This document shows positions 36,712 to 49,739 of a DNA stretch of 64,000 nucleotides, in pieces. The notes beneath the pieces are model-generated. The model was not told the DNA's origin, searched no databases, and saw only the letters and a program-made list of their open reading frames with translations. The stretch covers positions 1,552,706-1,616,705 of the forward strand of contig VZRR01010834.1 in the NCBI GenBank assembly GCA_013398015.1, in the 5' to 3' direction. Within the stretch, counting starts at the first letter, position 1; each line of letters opens with the position of its first letter. Source of the stretch: Oreocharis arfaki. Lineage: Eukaryota > Chordata > Aves > Passeriformes > Paramythiidae. The position numbers and the translations under genes are program-made.

Positions 36712-38665
36712 TTCACAGAATGGCTGAGGTTGGAAAGTACCTCTAGAAACCAACTAGTACAAACCCCCTGCTTTGAGCAGGATCAGCTTGAAGACAATTT
36801 TCAAGGCCATGTCTCACTGGGTTTTGAATATCTCCAAGGATGGAGAATCCACCCCCTCTCTGGGAAACCCATGCCAGTGCTCGACCACTCTCACAGAAAT
36901 AATTGTTCTTCTTACATTTAAGTGGAATTTCCTGTATTTCATTTGTTACGTTGACTCTTGTCGTGTCATTAGGCACCACTGAAAAGATCCTAACTCCATC
37001 CTTTTCACCCATGTCCATCAGGTACTTATTCACATGGATGAGATTCCCCTGAGCTTTTTTATCTCATGGCTCAATCACCCCAACTATCTCAGCCTTTCCT
37101 GTTAGGAGAGAAACTCCAGTTTCTTAACCATTTTCTTGGCCCTGCACTGGACTCTGTCCAGTAGCTCAACATCTCTCGTCTTGGACAGCCCAGAACAGAA
37201 CACACAACTCCACATGTGGACGCAGCAGCACTGACTGGCAGGGCAGGTTCACCACCCTTGAGCTGCTGGCAACTCTTCCTAATGAAGCCGAGAAGGTCAT
37301 TTGTATTAAAGCTGCTTTCCAGCTGGTTGACCCCACAGCTTTTATGGGTGCCTGCAGTTCTATGGGTTCATTTAACTTGGTATTTCCCTTTTTTGAGCTT
37401 CAAGAGGTTTCTGTTCAGCATGTTTCTCCAGTCGCAAACATTTGGTGTAGCAGCCACGTGTTCCAGTTTTCTATCATCTGTAAACTTGCTGAGGGAGCAC
37501 TCTGTCCCACTGTCCAGGTAACTTATGAAGATGTTAAACACTTTTGGCCCCAATATCAATCTCCAGTGTACACCTCTGGTGAGTGGACTCCAGGTGGACT
37601 TTGTGGGGCTGATCACAGTGCTTTCAGCCCAGCAGTTCAAGCAATTTTCAGTCCAACTCACTCCTGTTATCTAGTCTGTGCATGATTGATTTACCAGGGA
37701 GGATGTTACAGCAACCAGTGTCAAAAACGTTGCTAAACTCAAAAACATCCACTGCTCCGACTGATCTGTAGTTCCTTCTCGAAGAAAAGAGTGACATTGG
37801 CTTTCTTCCAGTCCTTGAGACCCTTCCCTGATGGCATTTCAAAAGAGGTCTTGCAGTGACATTAGCTCCCTCAGCACTTGTGGCTGCATCCCATCCAGGT
37901 CCCATGGACTTGTGTTCATTCCAGCTGTGTAAGTGTCCCCTAATCTGGTCCTTCTCCAGCAATGGCAATTCTTGCTTATTCCAGATGTTTTCATGTGTCT
38001 CGGGGACCTGAAATCCCTGAAGGTTGGTTTTACCAGTAGAGACCAATGAGAAAAGAGCACTGAGTACATTGGTCTTTTCTGTGCCCTCTGTCACCCAGTT
38101 GCCTGTCCCATTCAGCAGTGAGCCTAATTTTCCCCCATCTTCCTTTTTCTGCTGACGTACCTGCAGAAACCTCCCTTTCTGCCCTTCACATCTCTAGCTA
38201 GATTCAACTACAAGTGGGCTTTGACTTTACTAACCTGATCCCTGCATGCCTAGTCAGTGTCTCTATATTCCTCCCATATGACCTGACTCTACTTCTACCT
38301 CTTGAACATTTCTTTTTTACCTTCGAGCTTCCTGTTCATCCATGCAAGCCTCTTCCCACCTACTTCCTGCAGGTGAGGATCAACAGCTCTTGAGCCTGGA
38401 AGAGGTGATCCTTGAAAATCAGTCAGGCCTCCTGAACTCCTCCTCTCTTCTGCAAGATAGTGTCATGTGGGATTCTTCCAAGGAGGTGCCGTTGTTTGCT
38501 TTCCTGATATCCAGCATTGTTAAATTGCTGTCTTCTCTCAGGATCCTGAGTTCCATGGTGGCCACATCTGCTCCTGGCATTCACATTCCCAACCAGTTCT
38601 TGTTTGTGAAAATCTGGTCCTGCAGTGCATCTCTTCTCTTCACCTCCTCAGTCATCTGTATCAGA
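36712..38665 (-). mobile_element. CR1 LINE, about 2 kb, with decayed endonuclease/reverse-transcriptase ORF2
   Basis: The left end reads TCACAGAATGGCTGAGGTTG then GAAAGTACC, the reverse of a CR1 3' end. Minus-strand translation, pieced across frames, follows CR1 ORF2 in order. At about 38500-38660 are remnants of the end of the endonuclease (TNK, then MELRILRE where active copies have a serine-aspartate-histidine signature before it). At about 38100-38480 is the linker (KKKEDGGKLGSLLNGTGN). At 37648-38094 is the start of the reverse transcriptase (VTEGTEKTNVLSALFSLV, HKSMGPGWD). At 37368-37661 is the catalytic block (LGPKVFNIFI, then FTDD at 37473-37484 in place of the usual FADD). Stops and frame changes make it a dead copy, truncated within the endonuclease at its 5' side. 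It is the longest CR1 in the window. Confidence 0.93.
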
Positions 38666-41012
38666 AATGTTTGTATTATTTTTATTATCAGGATTTCTGT
38701 AATACTATTTTTGCATTACAGTGCTTCAATGCACTCTAGAGACCTCTTGGATTGCTTTTGTCAGGCTGTATCCAGCCATTGCAGCATTCCAGCTGTGTGA
38801 GTGTGATTTGCCTTTTAATCAGAGATTTCAAAAATCAGGTTCCATCTACTGAAGAATTCAAAGGTGAGCATTTTCCCTTTTTTTATTTCTTTTCCAAACA
38901 ACTGGCAACAAACAGAAAGTCCGTTTCTCAGTACCATTGCAAAGCACATGTGTTATGGTCAAATATGTCCTACACTACTGTTAGTTTTGTAACAAAGAAA
39001 TGTTTCTATCAAAAGGTGCTTATCACCAAAATTAAATAGAAATGATAAATGGCTTGCTAATATTTTTCTGTGAGCCAGTTTTTAAATGGGTCACATTGTT
39101 CTTTTCTTTGCTAGCAACCTAAAATAGAAGTTATTATATCAACAGTGGTTTGCACATAATAAAACGCTATCTGAAATTTAGTTTGGTAATGTTTTCACTT
39201 GAAAATTATGGCTAAAGTAATATTGTAAATTATCATCATTTACTCTTTATTTTTCTATTTAAAAGCCATATTCTGGATAGTAAAAATTTCAGTCACAGTT
39301 TTGAACAGAGAAAATGATGTTTTGGTACTGGCAATAAGAAAAATAAATATTCATGTTGAGAGTATAACATTATTGAGACTTCTTTTCCCTTCATGGGCCA
39401 AATTCTCTGCTGGCATACTTGATGCAATTGCACAGACTCCACTGGAACTTCATCAATTTTTGTTACAGAGAATACAGGACGTTTTTAATAATTGTCACAA
39501 TTTTGTAAAAATAAGGATTAAATTGAAATAGAAGCATTGACAGCATTTTCTTTCACAGTTGTTGGATTTGAGGGGCTATTTATGAACATCGGACTGTGGT
39601 CCTGGAGTACCTTGCAGATGTGCAGCTGCAGCTCTTCAACACCAAGGGAAGTATGAGCTATCCACAGACACCAGCAAAAAGCCCAGCATATGCAGGCCAC
39701 ACAAGGTACACAGAGCCATCCAAGAGTCACCAGCACCTCCAGGGGAGGGGATTTTTATGCTCACTGTGAAACACTCTGAGAAAATGGAAATTCAGATGTG
39801 CACAGGGTGCAAGTTATTTGGCCCAGCTTGGATTTGTGCATCGCATCAGTGCTGGTGGATTGTGCTCAGGCAATGCCACATGAGGCTGTAGAGAATTCCT
39901 TCTCAGAGAATGGATTTCCTCACTACTGTGTAAGCAGCTTCTGTTCCCACTCAGCTCTCAGTTCAGGATTAGAGGGCAACTCAGGGCTCCACTTCGGTGG
40001 CTTGAGTTAAAGTAAGGCTAAAATGGTCAAAGCCATTTGCAACAATGAAAAGCATAATGAGGGAAAATAAAGAGGTCTTTCCACCACCTGCTGAGGAGAG
40101 GGGAAGTGCAGGAGAAAACAGACTCAAGTACAAGGTCCTGACTATTCCTGGCACCATGTGTTAGACTCTTTGGGGATTCTTCAGAGAGGTGAACTTCACT
40201 TGCACTGAGATCAATGAAAATCTGCACAACAATCTGTTTCTCATAAAAAAATAACTCTGAGTCTCTCCAGTGTGCAAGTCAGAACTGTCTGAAAGTCACA
40301 GGGAAATGAAGGGCTGAAAGGCTAAGAATTCTGTGCTTCTTTTTCTTTTTATACACTTTTTATTCCCACAGATCCTATGGGACGCATAGGACTTCAGCAC
40401 AGGGACAGCCGAAAAGATTCAGGGCTGTTAAAATAGTAGCTTGTTTAAATCCCAAGGTAAACTACTTGTTCTAAATTAATCTATGAACCTTCACATTAGA
40501 TCTAGAGCCTCTGAGCAGTACAGATATTTTGAGATGATCTAATTGTGGCTGGAGGGAAGGGAGAGTGGGGGCACAAGTAACACTGTGCTGTGTGCCGCAG
40601 TGGGGTTAGCACACAGCCCAGCACAGAAAGCTGACACCGGCAACACAGCCAGAACACCAGGGAACAAAGATATCTAAGCATTTCTAGAAATTAGTTGCTG
40701 GAATAATCATAGAATAGCAGATCTGAAATGCTTGCTAGGAAGCTGAGGAAGGTGTGTAAAGAAAAACTGTGAGTTTTTGGAAGTGGTGGTAGGATTGGAA
40801 AGAGCAGGGAAGATTACTGCTGCCAACTAATAGATTAATAGACAGGAATCATCTCTTGTGAGAGTTTTTCCAGCTCTTCAACAGGAATCAGAGACACTCC
40901 AGGTAGCTTTGTTCTCTAAACTCAGGCAGGACCAGTTAAAAGTAGTGCCTCTCACTGGAGTGAATTAGAGGACACAAGTACTGCCATCTTTAACATGTGT
41001 TGGGAAACAGGG

Positions 41013-41032
41013 GACAGGATTTGACAGGATTT
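41013..41032 (+). repeat. 10-bp tandem duplication
   Basis: GACAGGATTT occurs twice head to tail, and a third partial copy (GAC) follows. Confidence 0.92.
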
Positions 41033-43562
41033 GACCTGGAGCTGAAGGGGCTGGTCCAATGGGGAACACCAGGGTCCTGCTGGACAATGCTCTTTTGTGA
41101 GTTCAGTGTTGACAGACACTGTGGGGTGGGAGCACTACATCCATCCCCACTCACACCTAGCCTAAGGAAGCATCACGAAACACCAGGAAACATCAGGGTA
41201 TTGTCAATATAATCACTAACACCAAACAAAAAGGCACCAGAGAAGACTTCTAACATACTGCTGGGAAATGTGGAATTTGTAGGATATTGCTACATCCACC
41301 CTCATTCAGTGGATGACATTTAAACACTGAAATGGATGTTTTTCAAAAATTCTGGACAACACTTTTGTTTTTACCCATCCACACAAATGGTGGAAAACAT
41401 TTTTTTAAAAAACTACACTGCGGACAGAAAACAAAATGAATAAGGATTTCACAGTTTCTGACTCCTTCAAGATGTGATTGATCATGCCATTGCCACAGGT
41501 CAACCTCTGCCATAGAAAACACCAGATAATCTTCAGCTGCATTTCCTAAACCATTAATAGGATAGAAAAGGCTAAGATAACAATGCACAATTTATTTTCC
41601 AAAAGCAGCTGACAGGAGGAAATGGATACCAAATGAATTAACTCATTAGAACGGTACGGCACATTTGGAAATTCAAAACAGACTGCCTGGAATGATTTAA
41701 ATCTAGCACGAGGTTAATGTAAGTCCCTTGCTTAGGTGTGTCAGTGTTGTAAACTAGTGCTCCAGTTTTAGAAAGGTTGATGTGTGCACACCCTGGGACT
41801 TGTGCCTTAGGGTGGCCTGGACTTAATTAATTACATGACTTGAATACCTCCTATCGTGGCCCCCCACAGGTTGCATAGTACGTGCAAGGGTTACATTCAC
41901 ATGCATGGACACACAAAAACCACACAGACATACCAACACTTTCTAATATAAACAAAAAATTCTATTGTTAGCTTGTTGAGAATCATTATTAAAAATAGCA
42001 GGTATCCGATAGGCTGTAAATACATTCTGTTTTTAAGGAACTGCATCTATACCCAGAGCAAAAACTTGGCAGTTGTCTCAAGGGAGCAAATTTTCTCTCA
42101 TGCCTGATTTATAACCAACTGAGAATTTCTCAGAAATTGGGTTTCAACATTTGTCAGCCACAAGTTGTCAACCAAGCCTATTTTCTGCTGGTAAGCTCCC
42201 ACCTGCATCTCTTTGTACAGCAGTATATTTTTAGAAAATTGTGGACTTTTATTCAGCATACCAGACTCCATTACAGCACTGCTAAGGTAATATCTACATT
42301 TGTAGCTGTCATTAATATGGTATTTAAGAGCTTTAGTTGCTTTTTTTCCTCCACAGGGTAATAAGCCATAATTAGAGTCAGGAGGTGTATTACAGAAACA
42401 TTTGCCACCCCATGTGTAGCACAAAGATTACTTTGCAAAGAGACAACTGGGAGCCAAAGCAGTTCAGAGTTTTTCTTCATGTATTCACGACAATAGCACA
42501 ATGGCACTTGTCATTAAAAAAACAACATTCTAACACAATAACTTGTTCAGTCACTGTATCTGAAAATGGCTTCAATTTGATTAGCGTGTGCAGATAACGG
42601 GGACGGCATAAAAATGGTCCTGTTGATTTATGTCTGAAGAGTCCACACACATGATCTACAAGCAGCAGCTGTAAAAAGCTCTTTGCTTTCCTTTCAGCAC
42701 AGAAATCACTTGGAACAAGGGTCATCCTGAAACAAAAGCAATTCAAGCAGCCTATCTGAGAGGAAGATGAGGAAGGAAGGAAGGAAGAAGACTTATTTCA
42801 TCTTCTGCACTGTGGATCGTTCTTACATCATCGCAGATTATGCAATATACCATGGCAGGGACTGTGAAGCAGGAGTTCATCGAGAAAGGGCACTTTCATT
42901 AGCACTGCTGCAGTGTGTGCTCTCAGATGTCTGAGGTGGAAAGGCCACAGCCATAGACTTCACAGCACTACTATCTGGCTTGTCTACACCCACCCCTGGT
43001 TATCCAGAGTTATGAGGAAGGGAGGTTAAATGCTTTCACATGAGGTCTGTGTTTATCCTGGTGGCATACAAAGGAGAATCCCATTAAATTAAGTAGCTCC
43101 CTTCTTAAGAACGGCAATTACTGTGAAGCACAGGTTAAAGTAAAATTCCATGAATTAGTGATCTGATTTCATTTGGCAGTGATGTTTTACAATGTGTAGT
43201 GTCAAACACTGTATAATGTCAATGACGAAGAGAGCACGTGAGGATTTACAATGTATAATGATGTGAAATGTCAAACTCTCACTCCTCTGTTTGCATGTAA
43301 ACCACAAATTGTTTTGGCATAGGGCACAAGATTTTTTCTCATCTCAAAAAAAAAGGATCAGCTGTACTAGAATGAGGTAAAAGTACAAAGGTAAGGGCAG
43401 GATTACTTCAGATCAGGGAATTGCTTCACATGGTCACAACCTTCTTTTCCTTGAGGATCTGGATTTAGTATGATATTCCAATAATCTTCAGAGAAGTGTT
43501 GAAAGTCCATTTTTTAAACTGTGTAGGTCTTTGTCCTTTAATTGAATTACCCACATACATGT

Positions 43563-43578
43563 GCACACACACACACAA
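43563..43578 (+). repeat. Short CA microsatellite
   Basis: Seven or eight CA units ending in CAAATGCACG. It is short and possibly polymorphic. Confidence 0.85.
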
Positions 43579-46500
43579 ATGCACGTACTCTTAACCCCTT
43601 TCATTATGCACCAAAAGGCTTTAGTGGCCCCAAGCCACAGCACTCCTGAAATCAAACATGTTGGTATTTTATGGAAGCTATCTTGCAAATTCTTGCAGAA
43701 CAGATGTGTGATTCCAATTCATGCAACCTGCCAGCTCTGTGAATTGAGGGTCCAAATCAGATACAGTCCTCTTCTTTTATTTTGTTCTGGCTTAAAACAG
43801 CTCTCTGAGATCAACCTCATCCATGCAATTGTCCCAAAGAGAATTGCTAGATTTAGCTGACAGATGCAAAAAATCTCATGTTGTCACAGAACTCCCCAGT
43901 GTCTACTCAGCACCAGATGTCAAAGAATGCAAATCTACAGCTGGGTCTGGTGTTCATTTGTACTCCAAATTCCCTCCCTCTCAGCTGTTGTTTTCCACTT
44001 CCACGTACATAGAGTTGAATTTTCAGAAGCAAGAGATAGACACTCATGGCTCCCTATATTGATATGAATATACATGTTTCTTTATTTACCTGGAAAACAT
44101 CTTTTTGAGTTGAATAATAGTGTATTTGTGAGGGTATATTTGAGTATGCTTACGGAACACTATTGAAAACAACTTTACTCATCTTATAAGTACAATATCT
44201 TCTCAGTAAGTTCTCTGGAACTGGAGTTGTCTTTCCAAGTTGCTGTTTAGAGGCACAGGATAGGATTTGCTTAGGCCTCTTGGGCACCATGGAAAAAATA
44301 AGCACGACCATAGTAATACTAAACAAAAGAGCTATAGTCATGAGGAGCTGCAGAGCAGTGTTTATTCAGCCATCTAGGGGGCCCTTTGCTGGCCATCATT
44401 TGTGTCCCTCAGGAGAGGAAGTTCTAGCCTGGGACTACAATGACTGGTTTTAATTTTTGCTCTCCCCCAAGTAGATATTACCAGCCTTTTGAAATACAGC
44501 TTTTGAAATATTGTCAGACAATAATATGTCTGCAAGAGATGAGCTGATTTTTCCTTTTTTTTCCCTGCCTAAACTGGGGGAAAATTTGAAATAACAGGTA
44601 AGGGTGACTACAGCAGTCTACACTTGTTCTCCTGAACTTACTGTGACTGAATTCAGAGATTTTTAAGGTTCACCTGCAGTGACCTCTAGCGTAATTTAGA
44701 TTTCCTTTTCTTAAAGGAAGACGGCATGTATATGGAGATCTTCTCTTTCAACTTATTTGTGTGATGATCTTCAACTCACTGAGTTCTCTGTTGTACAGAT
44801 AGCAATTGTAATCTAAAAAATTATTAGGTTTATTACACTTCTGATTTTCAGCCAGTCAAGAAAGTTGGTTTCATCTAGGGCTAAGGACACATTACTGTGT
44901 TTAAAAGAGATGAGTCTTAAATGATAGGAGTGGAGAGTACTCAAAACACAGGTGCAAATTTAAATTAAAAGTCTAAATTAGACAATCACATGTAAATTCC
45001 TGCTTTTTAAGGAAAGCATAGCATGCAGTTTGCCATTGCAACATGCCTTGTGTCAGACTCCAGTAGTTTTCCAGAATGTTCACCTTTCTGTATGGTTTTT
45101 ATTGCCTTCAGCTGGATGGGGATATTGTTGTCTTGGTTTAACCCCGCTGCACTTTTCAGTGCCTGCACCAAATGCAGTTCATCAAACAGCACTGTCTCCC
45201 CAACTTCACTGAGACCTGAGGTGGTAAACCCATGCTATGACTAGCAGTGCTGAACAGATTTCTCATCCAGTCAGTACCTGTAAATAGCACAGACTCACCT
45301 CAGTACAGCTGCCACACACTTCTTCAAGTCTCAACCCTGCTTGCGTGCAGCTCCCCCAGCTCCCTCTACATCCCTGCTACCCGATGCTCCAAGACCTGAC
45401 CATGGGGCAGGCAGAGCCAGGTCAGGTACCTGCATCTGCCATGTGAATACTCATAAATCTTCACATTGCCAGTAAGATTTAATCCAATAAGCAAATCTGA
45501 CTACAAAATACTGAAAAGTTGACTCCTAGAGTTGCCTAAGCTGATGCCTGAGCCCTATTATTGTCATGAAATGTTTTAACATAATTTGAGTGACAGCTAT
45601 CAAACACAGACGTGGAACACAGACATAGGGAGTGTCCCCAGGCATTTCTGTACTTGTTAACTGTGCCCATAAAACAGAGCAAGGATAATGAAAATGTTAA
45701 GTGTTAACAGCACTTTGGGGAAGTCTAGCAGTGTTTCTTACTACTGTTATTATATATGTATCCCCAATATCCATTTTTTAAAGTAGGTAATGGTATCAAT
45801 TTAGGAAAGAAGTGATTTAAGATAAAAGAAAAAGTGCTGTTTAATGGTTTTACATTAAGCACTAGCAGGGCTATCCACCTATCAGATAAGAGGAAAGGAG
45901 GGAGAAGAGTATTATATACTTTCTTTGAAGTGATATGACCCGGCACAAACAGCCTCAGTGACATTTTAAAATCAAACAGTCCAAGCATCAGGTACATATA
46001 CTTCAAATCACAAGGGGAAGTTTTGACAAGCTGAGCCTGATCTGCCTAGGACCTAGTGCTAGTGCTCAGAGTGACAAAAAATTTTGTTTAATTTTTACTT
46101 TCTGAAGTTTATCCTGCATAATTTTAAAAGTATCACCAGGTTGAATTTACTTATTTATTTGACTTCTAACGCTTTCTAGTGACAATATCCTAACAAAATA
46201 TTTATTTAAAAAATCAAAAATGCATTTACCAATTTATATTTTCAGGCTACTGACTGTTTGCCTGAAGGATTAGAAAGGAATTACTACTAAGGCAAAAGCA
46301 AATATTTTTTAGCTTGATGAAGAGCTACATGTTCAGATGTTTAAAAAAAAAAACTAGCCAAAGATGATATTTAAATATGATAATTCATAAAAGCAATGTT
46401 AAAATGATGAACAAATATTAAAGAAAGATGGAGTGCTAAGAAAGGTAGGGAAGTCAGGGAATTTTTCAAATGCTTTGTACCGTCAAATATACATTAAATC

Positions 46501-48333
46501 TGAGACTGTAAGATACTGAGAATCAAACTGTGAGAAGTCAGCAGGAAAACAAAGTGCTGATTGTGCCCAGAGTAAAGCACAGGAGGTGCATAAGGAGGGG
46601 GGATTAAAAGCCTGTCTGAAGTGGTGTTTGGAAGGCGGGGAGGAAACACTGTTCTGAAGCAAATGGGCAGGTGGGCAGCAGCTGAATGAAAAATGACTAT
46701 GGGGAAAAGCAATGTCACCTACGAAAATCATTGGGACATAGGGTTAGAGCTTCTTCCATTGCAAAGGTTTTCATCCATAGGAAGCAAATAAAGGACATTC
46801 GTGCAGTAAAAAGCAGACTGTCAGAGCTTGCCCCTCACACCACAAACATCACTTCTGTCAGAGAGGAAACATATGTTCTCAGCCAGCATCAGTCTCTGGG
46901 TGCCAACACGCTGCTGGAGATGGTCGCTGAGCACACGGAGCCCTGGCAGGACTGGTGTGGGAAATGGGGCTGGGGCACCACAGCCAGGCTGTGGAGAAAA
47001 GCCATCCCTGCTCATTCAGAGTTCTCTGTATAAAACCAGATACCTCTGGAATCATTATATGGAATTTCTGCCTTATGTTCGTTATCACAGAAATTTATCT
47101 CAGAAGCACTGCGTTCCGCCTGGAAAATAAATGTTTCTACTTTGCTTCATTGCCTAATAGCTGGAGGAGTCCATTACCTTGGGAAAACATTTTTTCCATT
47201 TCCACTGACTCTTAAATATTTTATGATCATTTTTCTTTCTAGCTTTCACAGTAAATAAAGCAAATACATGACAGACACAAGATGTTAAATAGTCACCAAT
47301 GTATGTAATTTAGTGTATATATTGATCCTCACCTATTTTTATCCTGACTTTCTATAAATTGTACTATACACTACACTGCTTCCTTTAATTATTTTCATTT
47401 ACTTTAGACTGTCAGTGCTTAGTTTGACTACCTTTCAGTCTCTATTCTATAAATACTTCATAGTGGGCTTCAGGAGGTGCAGCATTTAAACTAAGCAGCT
47501 CTGAGGCTTGGATCCTAGTGTTTGAAAGGCATTTAATTATTTCTTCTCCTCTGTGAGGATTCTTGCAGTGACATTTCCAGGTAGTACCTCTGCCACTAAC
47601 TCACTTTCAGTTATTTTGGAATCCAGCATTCATTTTATCAGTCTGAAAAAGATGGTAAAATACTTTTTTTTAATCATGAAATGTAATACATTCTGCACAT
47701 ACAGCCAAAATAATAATAAATACTGATAGTATTACTAATTAGTACAAAGAATAATCCAGCTACATTAGTGAAAAGCAGAGAGGAGAGTGAGACTCTAAGG
47801 CACCTCAGGGATGATCTGATAGAATATATCCCTGAAAACCCATTTCTACAGCACTGTTCTGGTTTGCTTTCTCTCTGTCTTCAGGAACCATAGTGAAAGA
47901 ATGGCATTAAGATTTCCTGGTTTCCCTTGCATGTATCAGCTGCATAGAAATGACCAGGTATGTACAGGGAAACTGAGCCAAGCCCTAGCTAACACAAGAG
48001 GAGACTTTCTGTACTGAACCACTCCAGACTGGGCTACAGGTCATAAGCAGAGACTTTGCTGTGTGTGCAAAGCACAATACCTGTGCTCGGTGCCATGCAG
48101 TGAGGGGATGGTGGTTATTATAGTCACAAATGTTGTGCATTCTACTAAATCGAACCCAAACACTGTAACACTGTGGGGAAATTATGTCTAGGGTTATTAT
48201 GGTCTGTAATATCCTGTAAAATCTAGCTTTGTCTTTTGAGTCTCAAAGTGTGGAAACGCTTTGAAGATATGTAGGTTCAGAGGTTTTGTGAATTCTATGG
48301 TTTGTAGCTATACAAAATGGGTAACACCCCACT

Positions 48334-48733
48334 CCCAAGGAAGGGACCACAGTGGGTCATCTGGTCCAAGCTCTCTGCTCAAGTAGGGTCATTCCTAGAG
48401 CACCTGGCACAGGATTGTGTCCAGATGGTTCTGGAATATTTCCAGTGAGGGAGACTCCACAAACTCTCTGGGCAATCTGGTCCAGTGCTCAGTCACCTGC
48501 ACAGTAAAGAATTTCTTCTCCCTACTCAGGTGGAACTTTCTGTGCATTGGTTTCTGCCCATTCCTTCTTGTCCTATTGTTTGGCACCACCAAGAAGGGGC
48601 TGGATCCTCTCAACACCTCCCTTCAGATTCTGACAGATTGATGATGTCTTCTCTCAGTTGTCTCTTCTTGAGGCTGAACAGGCCCCACTCCCTCAGTCTT
48701 CCCGCATAAGAGAGATGCTCCAGTCCCTTAATG
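48334..48733 (-). mobile_element. CR1 LINE 3' fragment (reverse orientation)
   Basis: About 400 bp. Plus-strand phrases such as CATCTGGTCCAAGCTCTCTG, GAGGGAGACTCCACAAACTC, CTGCCCATTCCTTCTTGTCC and TTGAGGCTGAACAGGCCCCA are the reverse of the CR1 3' region. It ends with GAGAGATGCTCCAGTCCCTT. It has no intact coding sequence. Confidence 0.94.
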
Positions 48734-49582
48734 CTTTCACTTCTTGAAATGGAAAAAACTTAGGCCCCTTTAAACACTTTATTTTTAATATCAAAGCCAA
48801 AAAATAATCAAGTGTTCCTAGGAAACATCATTCTTTTCCATAAAATCTCTCTCTCCATTTTGCTCAAACACACATTAATATTGAACAAAATGTTTCAGGA
48901 ACTCTTCCAACCTTTGTGAAACAGATTTACTATGTGTAGGATATATATGACAGCAATTTTCAAAGGTCAGGATATGAAATATTACATTATTACAACATAT
49001 TAACTGTACCCACTGACTCCCACTGCCTGTACAACACTGACTAGACATCACAGCATTAATATTTTTTCTTTAAAAAAGAAAAATACAGGTCTTGAGAACA
49101 CAGTCTTTTACCAAACTATCTACTCTGAGTCTTGCAACTTTTAGAAATTTAGTCTTTTTCTAAGTAGTAGTTACAAAAGAGGTGAGATTTAAGGCTGGCT
49201 TCAGAACTGGGCAAATAAGCTTTTGTGTACAGTAAATGAACTATGGGGGAACTGGAACTAGGGAACATTGAATCAAATCAACTAATAAATTCAGCCAGAA
49301 ATGGGGACTGGCTAGGGAGAATAAAAAGGTCATAATACTTCAGTTTCGTGTTTCTTTGTTTAATGAAATTCCTTATTTGAAGGCACTGAATTTTTTTTAT
49401 GATACCTTTTAAACAAGACATTTGACATCATTTTTTAAAACAACCCTTGAAAACAACACTTTTAATTACTATTTTTGTATTTTAATAAGATAATCAAAAA
49501 GTCTCAGTCCAAAATCATAAAACAGCATTTGACCTTTAAAGAAAAAAAAAAACTAACCAAAATGTGCTTCCCAAAAGCCTTA

Positions 49583-49630
49583 ACATACATATATATATAT
49601 ATATATATACATACTTATATATGTATATAT
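49583..49630. repeat. AT/TA dinucleotide microsatellite
   Basis: ACATACATATATA... then ATACATACTTATATATGTATATATG. An alternating purine-pyrimidine tract that can extrude a cruciform and is slippage-prone. It lies directly against the assembly defect at 49631. Confidence 0.92.
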
Positions 49631-49739
49631 GTCCCATTCATTTCGCTTCTGCTCTCACCAGAAATGTTTGCTCTTCAAATGACTNGTCCCATTCATTTCG
49701 CTTCTGCTCTCACCAGAAATGTTTGCTCTTCAAATGACT
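49631..49739 (+). repeat. Identical 54-bp copies either side of one N (likely assembly artefact)
   Basis: The 54 bases starting GTCCCATTCATTTCGCTTCT and ending CAAATGACT occupy 49631-49684. After one N at 49685 the same 54 bases appear at 49686-49739 without a single difference. The most economical explanation is two contig ends that overlap but were placed side by side instead of merged, next to a TA microsatellite. Confidence 0.93.

Larger units (their letters stand above)
38666..48333. other. Intergenic DNA, no gene recognised
   Basis: AT-rich. It contains minor simple repeats: a 10-bp tandem duplication at 41013-41032, a CA repeat at 43563-43578, a GGAA run near 42768-42790, and an imperfect local duplication around 43186-43280 (TTTACAATGT...TGTCAAAC twice). 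Several overlapping open frames near 46686-47130 lie in both strands at once and show no domain, so none is called. Confidence 0.65.

Noticed and set aside
46686..47130. Overlapping open frames in several phases on both strands
   Set aside because: Simultaneous openness on both strands indicates low stop density, not coding. No domain seen.
49631..49739. Direct repeats as a CRISPR-like or regulatory repeat
   Set aside because: Only two copies, separated by a single N, in a vertebrate genome. An assembly artefact explains them.
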